From: Pyronema omphalodes
Taxonomy: Eukaryota; Ascomycota; Pezizomycetes; Pezizales; Pyronemataceae
Assembly: GCA_024516155.1 (NCBI GenBank)
Contig: JAJJXM010000022.1
Span: 310,001 to 374,000 of the forward strand
Direction of reading: 5' to 3'
Length of the DNA: 64,000 nucleotides
Under the pieces are notes generated by a model, which did no database searches, had not been told where the DNA came from, and saw only the letters and a program-made list of their open reading frames with translations. A program made the translations under genes and the position numbers. This document shows positions 1 through 8,840 of the stretch, piece after piece. The first letter of the stretch is position 1. Each line of letters begins with the position of its first letter.

Positions 1-2845
1 AGACGTCTCTGTCATATACTACTTGCAGAGATTCAAATATTGTTAGGGTTAGTGCAGCTGTTGAACCTGTGGCCTTAATTCAATGCATCACGGCGATCAC
101 GGCAAACGAAATAGATTACGTATCAATCATTGATACGGGAAATGACTACTCATCACAGTGTATAGATTAAAAATGTCATTTAGGAAACGAAATTGCCTTG
201 CCAAGGAATATGTGCACCCACCAATCACGAGTGTAAAGGTTAGATAATTGGAACGTGAAGCGAAACCTGTGTGCTTACATATAATATGATGAGACTTTGT
301 TAATATTGTCTTGAAGGCTATTCCAGTTTATGGAAATGACGTAAGTTTCCTTATTAGTATGTATAGATATCATGTAAATTTTGGAGAGAAAAAAAAACAG
401 AGTAAGCTTAAAAAGACTTTTTCGTTCATAGAATCACATACTGTAAGGAGACTGTTCTGATAGAGTTTGACTAGCTTTCAACGGATTCTAAAGCTTGATA
501 TGGGGAATTGGAATGGAGGTTTTCATTCATGGTGTACATTGCTAGCGTGAAAGATATCAAGTAGTACTTTAATAAATTGAGGTATCACAGGAATCCGGCT
601 ATTTCGAACAAGTTTAGAATACGAAATGATGTATTACATTACTTTTCTATGACCATACGCTCATAAAATCAAAATAACTTCTTCACCATTCATTACTATA
701 TAAATACTCCTTTACCTTTTAGCATCATATGATTATGATCACGCAGCTTTACTTTTGAGTTGCTAGCTTGTACTTTGGTGTAAAATTCGTTCATTTTGCC
801 AACCTTATGGGCTGTAGTAATCTACGGGATAGATCCGAATGGCGCTACGAAAATTCCTCTACTGACTCATAGTATTGATCTCATCTCTGCGTGCTCCTAT
901 ATATCCAGAACATAGAATGTCTGCATACGCGCTGGCTGTATCTGCTACGTAAGGAAGATTCAGTGGTAAACAAAAAGTGTCGGCTAGGATTTCCGAATCA
1001 TCAATATTCTACCATCTTTATGTCGTCCGCCATCTTCCAACTTCTTCAGAATGTGCAACTTATAAAGAATGTTCTGTACTTCCTGAAGGTTACCAATTGC
1101 TTGCCGTATGCCGATGCTACAGTCTTGGCTGCGTTAGTGCGCTTTCAATAGAGATATGGCAGCTCCATGTCCGTTCAGCATCACTCCCAGAATCTCGACA
1201 TCCTCCACCTATACTCCATTTCTTCTTATGTCAAAATTTAAAGCTTTCCCACTTACCCGCAGATCAAGAGGAAATGAAAAACGACCCCATTTTTGTGTCT
1301 TGTGCTTGAATGTTGTGGGTTATTCCCAAGTATCTCTTTCCCGAATATTTTGAAGCCCCATCTGACACACTCAGGATTAGAATGGTCTTCCAGATGTTGC
1401 TATCTGAACACTCGGCATCCGTACGGCAATTATGAAAGCGGGTCTATGTCAGATTTACAAGGCTCCACGGCAGTCCAGATAGTGCCACCAGGATCATTTC
1501 CGCCTGATCCACGCTTCTCAACTGTCTCCCAGGCTATGCTATGATTGCTTAGCGGAATGCTCCGATATTACTACTACTCCCCCGGTAGTGAATTGCTTTA
1601 TTCCACATATGCTGTGCATGCGTAGTTGTCACAGCCCAAGCCTCGTATATATCGTATCGACACACACCACTCCCTTGACAAGTCTTTTGTGTGACGTACG
1701 TAAATCACAATATTCAACTCTAGTTTTGCTGATGTTATGCAAGCGACGCTGACTCGCAGGACTAGTGTATCCTTGGGAACCCGGATTGGCATGGGAATAT
1801 GAGAAGACGGATGCCAAATCAGCCGTTTGCAGTGTCAGCACTTGGAAGCACATCTGAACAAAGGTAATAATCAGGCTGAAGTTTGAAAGCTTTACCACGC
1901 TGAGAAGCGAGTGAGCTTTATCTTGCCGAAAATTTTGATAAGGAGTTTGTTAGCTCTTGTGAATAAAATTTATGCTAACGATTATGCGAAGATATAACCT
2001 GGAACACAGACACTCATGCGGTATCTCCGCAGGGATGAGGGAAAAGGAAGAGTGAGAATTCTCGGCGAATTTTACAACGGTTTCACGGCGGTTTCATGCA
2101 CGCCTAGTTCGGGAGCTCACATGCGGAGCTGTGGGGCACTTACTTTTGATGTAACCCCGGCATGCAAAGTTTATCTCTGTCGTCGTTTTGTAAGATCCTT
2201 AGTGCAAAAGTGAAGAAGTTGTCTAACGGACGCCTATGAAGTTATCGGGCATTACAAACCAGGTTAAGCGAACGACGGGGGAAATTTGTGAACTTTTATC
2301 GCGCTGGTCTCTCTCTTCATCCGGACTGCATGATGCAGGATGTGCAGCCCTATGTGGCTCCGTGATGCTAAGGTCGTTGCGGCGGACTGGGGAAGCTGGG
2401 GGAGGACAGGAGGCAGTGGAGAACTCGGCAACAAAAGGCCTGACCATGTGAGGCAGGCCACATCTACAGGCTTCCAGCATGTTGCGAACATTGGCTAAGC
2501 AGACCGGTTCATTTCGCCCTTCATTCGGTCTCGATGACCGTTATTTAGCGCTATGTTGCTCTTTACTGCAGTCTGTTAGTCATGGGTCATTCTCTGTTTC
2601 TATTATGTCATACCCGGACATATAATCTCTCCCTTTTCCCTCTGTTTTTGTCAGAAATGCTGCGCACCGCAGAACACACCGGACCCAGCACTTTGGGTGA
2701 GGTTAAACAGCGGCTATTCTACGCAGCAAAGTTGCAACGCTGGTGAGAGCAGCTTTGATCGATACACGTCGTGTCAGTGTCGATTTCGATCACCCTTACA
2801 ATCACACCCACCACCGAGCAAGGCCCACATCGACTGATTTACATA
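1..2845. other. Intergenic region, no supported gene
   Basis: I see no convincing coding sequence on either strand here. The short open frames (for example 977-1309 plus and 1629-1898 minus) overlap one another, have no recognisable domain and do not join through plausible splice sites. Composition is AT-rich up to about 1000 and then mixed. The last few hundred bases are probably the promoter and 5' leader of the coiled-coil gene that starts at 3171. Confidence 0.6.
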
Positions 2846-2933
2846 CTGAAATCGACAGAGAAGCACAAACTATAAACTCGAGCTGCACACTGAAGTCGAC
2901 AGAGGAGCTCAAACTATAAACTCGAACCACTCA
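2846..2933. repeat. 44-bp tandem duplication upstream of the coiled-coil gene
   Basis: Two adjacent copies of a 44-bp unit start at 2846 and 2890. Each runs from CTGAA(A/G)TCGACAGAG through AAACTATAAACTCGA with a few substitutions. It lies about 240 bp upstream of the start codon, in the probable 5' leader or promoter. Confidence 0.75.
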
Positions 2934-3170
2934 CTCGGCATCACACAACTCTTCCAGAGGTCGACTCAGCAACACAAGCAAGCTAGCTAGCAGCTGTCTC
3001 CGCAAGCTGCTCCGTAAATCCGACGGCCATATCGCAAACGCCGGGAGTCCAAGCGCGTTCAGCAACGCCCATTATCTCATCGGAGCTTCGTGACACGGCG
3101 ATTTCAACATTGCAGATCCCGAAAGCCGAAGCTCGACCGTCTCCGAACCCGAACACACCAACATTTTACA

Positions 3171-4313
3171 ATGTCTCACAGACCCTGGGAGGCAACTCCA
3201 TCCACATCACGCAACATAGATCGCATACCATCATCACCACCTCCATATCCTCGTCCTCCTCCAGATGTTGAAGCCGGTATTCCAGCTCCTCCAAATCTCT
3301 ATGCTATCAACCTTCCACCAATTAAAAACAACAAGCGACGAAGAACCAGCACAAGCAATAGCAATAGCAGCAACAACCCTCCTCTTCTGCAACGAAGATT
3401 TCAATATCCAACTGCATCTTCTCTCGCACCATTAGTCGCTCAGATATATGCCGCTGTTGTTTCCCCTGGAGCTCCAAGGAGCATATTACCAGAACATCCA
3501 ACCCTAGACGATCTCGGCCACTGTCTTGAAAGTGTTCTTAATTCTCTCCCCTACCTTTCCAACCCCAAGCTCGGTGCCGCTCAAAGCGAGGCTGAGGGTG
3601 TCCGGATACCTAGCACTCCTGCCATTAACCCACTGGAACTCGCGCGTCTATCACAAACAAATTCCCAGTTATCCACAGATCTTGCCAGTTCTAGAAAGCG
3701 CTTCGAAGCAATCAGTAAAAAGGCTGATTCTTTAACGGACGAAAACGAACAGCTCATTAACGAAAAGGAAAGGCTACAAGGCAATATTGATTTTCTAGAA
3801 GAAACGGTTGATGAGCTCCGTGCCGAGCGCGATGAGGCATTGAAGCAGCTTAGAGTCTCGGGAGCACAGTGGACTAAGATATTGGGGAATGCTGCAGTTA
3901 TCCAAGAGAGATCATGGGGAGAGGATAAGAAGATTAGGGATATTGGATCAGCGTCCGAAGGGGATAACAGAGCGGGGTGTGCTCAATGCAGCTGTCTTCG
4001 CAAGCGTGTGGAAACTCTGGAAAACGCGTTAGAGGGAATGAAGGAGAATGGGAAAGAGATGGGGCGAGTAGTGATGTTACTACAAGGTGTAGGGCAGCGT
4101 GTGGAAGCGGAAGCGGCGAGGGCACTAGCTATCGGAGGAGGGCGGGGATGTTGCGGGGCCCATCGCCCGTCAGCAGCAGCGGCAACGATACCTGCTACTT
4201 TACCATCATTGTCAGCGTTACCAGCGCTTCCACAACCCCCGTCAAGCTTACCACCATCCAATATGGCTGCAATATATGCGCCACAAAGTGGTTCATCTAT
4301 CGGAGCCTCATGA
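3171..4313 (+). CDS. Hypothetical coiled-coil protein, single exon, about 380 aa
   Basis: I do not recognise this protein. I chose the ATG at 3171 (context ttacaATG, A at -3) because the same frame open to 3090 begins with GTG, which is not a credible eukaryotic start. The N-terminal third is rich in Ser and Pro and carries a basic patch (KNNKRRR near residue 55) that could be a nuclear localisation signal. Roughly residues 165-250 form a strongly predicted coiled coil (heptad-like Leu/Glu/Lys, for example NEQLINEKERLQGNIDFLEE). A CxxC pair and a second short helix follow, and the tail is rich in Ala and Pro. No catalytic motif is visible. It could be a fungal structural or transcription-associated protein, but that is a guess. 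Confidence 0.7.
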   Translation: MSHRPWEATPSTSRNIDRIPSSPPPYPRPPPDVEAGIPAPPNLYAINLPPIKNNKRRRTSTSNSNSSNNPPLLQRRFQYPTASSLAPLVAQIYAAVVSPGAPRSILPEHPTLDDLGHCLESVLNSLPYLSNPKLGAAQSEAEGVRIPSTPAINPLELARLSQTNSQLSTDLASSRKRFEAISKKADSLTDENEQLINEKERLQGNIDFLEETVDELRAERDEALKQLRVSGAQWTKILGNAAVIQERSWGEDKKIRDIGSASEGDNRAGCAQCSCLRKRVETLENALEGMKENGKEMGRVVMLLQGVGQRVEAEAARALAIGGGRGCCGAHRPSAAAATIPATLPSLSALPALPQPPSSLPPSNMAAIYAPQSGSSIGAS

Positions 4314-4668
4314 GCATTTTTTTTTTCCCAAGGCGTTTCTTTTTTTGCATCGTTCTACCCCTCATATCTCCCAGCTAATTTCCTTATGGTGGAGCGCTTT
4401 TTAGCATAGTTGTTTATATTGTAGGTACCATTATCCATAGCGCCTGTATATTCTTTACCGCTTAATGTTTCTTAGCCTTCTAGCCTCCATATTTCGTCCC
4501 ATATCAGACCGAATTGCACGCATTAGAAGAGGATGCATAAATAGTTACAGTAGCTAGCATCGATAACTGATTATGATTTTTTTCTCCCTAAGGCGCTTAT
4601 CGCGCTCCCTCCAGAAATAAATTATTTTCCACCAAACATCGTATGATGTTAAAATCTTTGCTCGCTGC

Positions 4669-4724
4669 TATGGCACCATGTTATGGAGCCATAGAGGAGT
4701 CCACACACTCTCTATGGTGCCATA
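4669..4724. repeat. Short hairpin with 11-bp perfect arms
   Basis: TATGGCACCAT at 4669-4679 is the exact reverse complement of ATGGTGCCATA at 4714-4724. An imperfect internal copy (TATGGAGCCATAGAG, 4682-4696) also pairs with the right arm, so two alternative foldings exist. It may be a MITE remnant or an RNA hairpin; nothing decides. Confidence 0.6.
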
Positions 4725-5461
4725 TGCTGATTTATCGTATGTAGATCAGATCACTAAATAACAAAAGTCTCCGAAGCTGGAAGCTGGAAGCCTAAACTTT
4801 CCGATCCGACCCGGCCTGCGAACCGCCAACTGCGGACTGCGGACTGCGAACTGCGCCACCACATGAAACTACTGTGGTGCGCGTGCAAGGCTGCAAGCTT
4901 TAAGGCTTAAGCAGGGATTAGATAACGCTAGATGAATCAATCGGTCAATATGTATTAAGTGCAATCAGAATTGTACAGAAAATTTCAAGATATTTTTTTG
5001 TTGTTTTGCTGCAAAAGAAAAGAAAAGACTGGAAGGTTGCTGGTTTTCGAGCGTGTGTGTAGGATATGGTAGATGAATGAGTAATAATAGAAAATAAAGA
5101 ATAAAACAAATAAATATATTTATAAAAAAAAAACAATAGTGAACGTTTTGTTTATTTTAGGCCTTACCTAAAACACATGACCTGACCTTAACATAGCGAA
5201 TTACGGATAACAATTACAAGGACAACGACAACGCCAGTGACCAAAGAAAGAAATTTAGAAAAATCTAGGAGATTTCTAACATTAAGATATTTTGTTGAGA
5301 AGATTGATAAGATTCGAAAAGGAAACTCCACTCTACATACGTATGTTTGTATGTAAGCAACAGTCTGTATGCAACCGGCGTATCGCAGGTCCGCAGGTCC
5401 GCAGCCACTTTACACGCATACGTCACATCCGTCACCACAATCCATCTGGCATCACGGGACG

Positions 5462-5530
5462 AAAAAAAAAAAAAAAAAAACGCGCACACTACACGCCGCA
5501 CACCACACACCACACGCCGCACGCCGCATG
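5462..5530. repeat. Poly-A run followed by CAC/CACGCCG simple repeat
   Basis: A run of 19 A residues (5462-5480) is followed by irregular ACACCACAC and ACGCCGC units to about 5530. It is low-complexity DNA, and apparent ORFs across it are artefacts. Confidence 0.85.
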
Positions 5531-5734
5531 CGATCCAGCTGAAATCTAGAATACGCGACGCGCCCCACGACCCCCCGGAGAGAATTCTTTTTTTTTTGCT
5601 CTGACGAATCATATCAATTAGGAACGGATTATAGATACCTGTTACATCATTGGGACGAGATTTTACTGTACGTACTGAGGAAATTGATTGGAGATATTGG
5701 GGGGATATTGTTTTCTTGTGATACGGCTTACGTT

Positions 5735-5863
5735 ACGAACTACGGGCTACGAACTACGGGCTACGAACTACGGGCTACGAACTACGAACTACGAACTACG
5801 AACTACGAACTACGAACTACGAACTACGAACTACGAACTACGAACTACGAACTACGAACTACG
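5735..5863. repeat. CTACGAA heptamer array
   Basis: About 12.7 uninterrupted copies of the heptamer CTACGAA run from 5775 to 5863. They are preceded by about three copies of a 14-bp variant in which alternate units read CTACGGG (5735-5774). Degenerate TTACGA/CGCGTTACG units continue to about 5900. Because 7 is not a multiple of 3, all three plus frames stay open as a period-7 peptide, which explains the ORFs here. The array lies about 180 bp upstream of the PPT2-like start codon. Confidence 0.95.
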
Positions 5864-6042
5864 TTACGATACGCGTTACGCGTTACGACTTAAGCTACGC
5901 GCCACGCGTTACGAGCTTCGAGATTCGAGATTTGCGGTTTCCTACGTTACGACGACGCGGCGCTTATCTAGCACTTTCTACACCCGCCACTACACGTCAC
6001 TACACTTTCCCTCCCTCCACACCGCACCACACCGCCACAGCA

Positions 6043-6687
6043 ATGTTCCCCAACATCGGTGTCGACCTCCTCCATCTCCCGCGTCTAACTACGCTGCTAA
6101 TCCGTCGGAAACCAACATACCTAGCAAGATTCGCAAGACGGATCCTGACCGATAATGAGCTGGGGACTTTTACGAGGAAATTAGGGGAGGGGGAGGGGAA
6201 TGGTGGGTTGAGGGAGGATACTATTAGGTGGTTGGGTGTTAGGTGGGTTCTTTTTTTCTTGTTTCCGGGGGGTGAGGGGGATATGGAGAGGGGGAGGGAA
6301 GGGTGCTGACATAGAACAGGTGGGCGGCAAAAGAAGCTGCGTTTAAAGCTGGCGGTATTCATAGAAGATTAATGTGGAAAGAGGTTGAGGTGAGGTATTT
6401 AGCTAGTGGTAAGTTCCTGTCTTCTTCTTCTTCTTCTTCTTCTCCCTTCTTCCTTTTTCCTTCTTCTTTGTTTCTTTACTTCATTTTTTGCTTCTCGGCC
6501 TGGCTGGGGATATCACTGATATGGAATAGGTCAACCATACCTACAACTTATCAAGGAAAATGTTACCGGTGGTTTAAGTATAAGCCATGATGGAGAATAT
6601 ATTGTGGCTATGGCGATGTTACCACCTGCTACCCCGGAACCGGTGGAGGCTGAGGATCAGCAGCTTGCGGGGAGTATGTATGGTTGA
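6043..6687 (+). CDS. PPT2: Holo-[acyl-carrier-protein] synthase (PPT2-type), three exons
   Basis: The gene encodes a 148-aa AcpS-type phosphopantetheinyl transferase, which moves 4'-phosphopantetheine from CoA to a serine of an acyl carrier protein. In fungi this type serves the mitochondrial ACP. My model has exons at 6043-6242, 6320-6408 and 6530-6687, totalling 447 nt in frame. Intron 1 is GTGGGT...AACAG and intron 2 is GTAAGT...ATAG. Visible family signatures are NIGVDLLHLPRL with the metal-ligand Asp8, FARRILTDNEL, the WAAKEAAFKA box with metal-ligand Glu72 spanning the first splice, and LSISHDGEYIVAMAML at the end. The length is typical of a free-standing AcpS. The start has context caacagcaATG. 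The next gene-like feature downstream is the 5S rRNA at 7291-7407, on the other strand. Function is well supported; mitochondrial location is inferred from the family. Confidence 0.88.
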
Positions 6688-7290
6688 TGTATTGTAGCCT
6701 AACGGAGGGTAGCGCAGAGGGTGAGGTGTAAATATCTAGGGAGCAGCTGTATGATAAGAAGGATGTAATAGAATATTTAGATTAGTTGGAGAAGAGGGAT
6801 GGGGATTTCGATAAAAGTTGTGTTTTGATGAGTGAGTGATGTAGGGAGGCTAATTTAGAGTAGCGTGGTGAATAGCGTGATGAAGGAGGGGGGGGGGGGG
6901 GGGGGGGGGTGAGGTGAGGTGAGGTGAGGTGAGGTGAGGTATCTAACCGAATATATCGAGAAATGTATGAGCGACCATTCAAACCCTATAGACGAAGCCC
7001 AAAAGATAGGATGATAATATAGCATCAATTGTATTTACTGAATATAATTCGTTTATCGAATATCATAGCAGTCATGCTGCGAGCTCCGGGTTTTATAAAA
7101 ATGAAAATTGATTTCATCTCCTCCACGCGGTATTCAAACGAACAAATAAACAAACCAACCAACCAACAAATCTCTGCATATCCCAAATCAAATCAACTCA
7201 ATCAAAGAACAAAATATGTTTTATCGCTGCAAAATACATTACAGATACAATATTTGACAAGCCGGATGATTAGGGAAAAATAGAAACAAA
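6688..7290. other. Intergenic region with GC-skewed simple repeats
   Basis: No gene is supported. The stretch contains the poly-G/GAGGT tract at 6888-6940 and CAAA/CCAAC-rich simple sequence around 7140-7170. The open frames (6782-6982 minus, 7029-7283 plus) are compositional. Confidence 0.6.
6888..6940 (+). repeat. 22-bp G run plus six GAGGT pentamers
   Basis: There are 22 consecutive G residues (6888-6909), then a T, then six perfect GAGGT units (6911-6940). The G-rich plus strand could form G-quadruplexes. The exact run length is the sort of feature sequencing often gets wrong. Confidence 0.95.
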
Positions 7291-7407
7291 ACTACAGTAT
7301 CCGGGATTCCCGTCTGGTCACCCACGACAGTACTAGCCGGACGATATCATGCTTAAATAGCGCAGAGCGGACGGGATGCGTTGTATTCATGATTCTATGA
7401 CCGTAGC
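7291..7407 (-). rRNA. rrn5: 5S ribosomal RNA
   Basis: On the minus strand this is a complete 5S rRNA gene of about 116 nt. The 5' end CTACGGTCATAG (7406 downward) pairs with the 3' end ATACTGTAG (7300-7292) to form the terminal helix. The conserved internal sequence GCATCCCGTCCGCTCTGCG is present, as are a box-A-like TTTAAGCATGA and the box-C region TAGTACTGTCGTGGGTGACC. A short T run (TTTT) follows the 3' end as a Pol III terminator. The sequence reads identical to the second copy at 55773-55888. Dispersed single 5S genes, rather than arrays, are usual in filamentous ascomycetes. Confidence 0.93.
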
Positions 7408-7428
7408 TGATGGTAGGTGATGCACAAA

Positions 7429-7436
7429 TTATATAA
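7429..7436 (-). promoter_or_regulatory. TATA-like element of the 5S gene
   Basis: On the minus strand TTATATAA lies about 25-30 bp upstream of the 5S RNA start. The other 5S locus had TTATATA at the matching distance before it was split by the LINE (16440-16446). The conserved position argues for an upstream Pol III promoter element. Confidence 0.6.
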
Positions 7437-8594
7437 CCGCATATCATACCTGCTATATTTCCATCCGCCCATAAATTGAACGCTAATCTCTGTAGGGTTC
7501 TTTTGGTCAATGGTTCTTATTACTTGATATCGATTATGACAATGCTTTGGGAGGAAATTACTCAACTCTGGTACAGCGTGGGACTGAAGACTAACCTACA
7601 TTGCTTTTGTGATTCGCTACTTCTGACGTACAGAATCGAATATGTAACACAATCCGGGCCTGGTAATCTATCTACTGCTCTCAAAGTAGATAAAGACAAT
7701 TTGGGGAATATAAAAGCTGTCATATAACGGAGCTAGATTCGGCTACTTCATCTGTAGCCCGAAAGAAGCAGCGGTAACTCAAAGCATATCTATGTAAGCA
7801 ATAGCACAGTGTCATACAGAAGCATTAAAGTCATCAATATCTGGTATGTAGACCGTAGTCTCAACATAAGTAGTATAACTTCACTGAAACTACGAATTAT
7901 AAAACGGCAGTACCGCTACCTATATTATAGCGATATTTTGTTTTTATCAATCCGTAATCGTAGGTTTCGTATAGTTTTCAATCAGTGGTATGAATAAATA
8001 GCTTGAACATTATTACTACAGGAACTTCGGATTGATTTGATGGGCTAAATAATCCTGGTTTATGTTATATAATCTAGCAATACAATTTTTGATGTAATGC
8101 ATCTATTGATGTTCTAAAAGACCGGTATCGGCGCTGCAAAGATGTATGTATAATGTACTACATCGACACAGTGGTACTTATTGCTGGATGTGTGGATGTG
8201 TAGATGTGTAACATAAACCCAACGATCACGATTGACTGGGGAACAACATTTGGTCTTGCCATTGCTTATATTGCGAAGACTAAGTACAAAAACATGTACT
8301 TCTTCAAAAAAAAAACACACTGTCAATCGCCTTATTCACTATTACCAAACCCATTACAGTTATCGTAACAACAAATCCTTATTTGAGTACTATTGTCCAG
8401 AACGGGGTTCAATTCTCCACGGGGAGCCAGATATTTGCTTCAATGTTTTTGTTTATGGTTGCACTTGTAGGTGCCGGTATTCCAGTTATTTACAGATTGT
8501 TTGAAGGGATAGAAGATCGTTATGAAATTGGACATATATTCAGCCACAATAGTAATATTTCATCTAAAGTACAGTGGCTTTGCACACATCGACT
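7437..8594. other. Intergenic region, possible orphan exon near 8390-8580
   Basis: Mostly AT-rich with no supported gene. One frame near 8390-8530 encodes a plausible membrane segment (IFASMFLFMVALVGAGIPVI) preceded by TGSQ and followed by a charged stretch. No ATG, partner exon or recognisable family was found, so it may be an isolated exon, a relic or chance. Confidence 0.4.
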
Positions 8595-8666
8595 GGCCGC
8601 ATGGCCCAATGGCAAGGCGCTTGACTACGAATCAAGAGATTGCAGGTTCGATCCCTGCTGTGGTCA
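8595..8666 (+). tRNA. trnR-ACG: tRNA-Arg (anticodon ACG)
   Basis: A 72-nt cloverleaf without intron. The acceptor stem GGCCGCA pairs with TGTGGTC (two G-U pairs). The anticodon stem is CTTGA/TCAAG around the loop CTACGAA, giving anticodon ACG. The T arm is GCAGG-TTCGATC-CCTGC with a standard box B. The discriminator is A at 8666, and a T-rich stretch follows as terminator. ACG reads CGN arginine codons after A-to-I editing of position 34. Confidence 0.95.
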
Positions 8667-8840
8667 CTTTCTTTTTTTTGAGATACATTTCTTTCAGCAT
8701 CCTCATTCGTAAATTCTCTGTTGCCAAAATGACCTTTTGTCACCCCATATGTAAAACTACCCGAATCTTCGCATAAGTACAGATAACTTTTAACCTCCAT
8801 CTAAAATATCATACAAGTTCTACAGTTCATTCCTGGCACT

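Larger units (their letters stand above)
4314..5774. other. Intergenic region with hairpin and low-complexity DNA
   Basis: No gene is supported. The stretch holds a short hairpin (4669-4724), short direct repeats of GGACTGC type near 4828-4855, AT-rich DNA around 4945-5150, and a 19-A run followed by CA/CACGCCG-type simple sequence. Open frames here (5265-5612 minus, 5292-5604 plus) simply read through the simple repeats. Confidence 0.6.

Noticed and set aside
891..1544. Overlapping plus-strand ORFs of 65-110 codons
   Set aside because: Mutually overlapping frames, no domain, no consistent splice structure; chance ORFs.
3090..3170. 27-codon extension of the coiled-coil ORF
   Set aside because: It begins with GTG, not ATG; the first ATG is at 3171 in good context.
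5265..5893. ORFs across the poly-A and heptamer arrays
   Set aside because: They translate simple repeats and exist in several frames at once.
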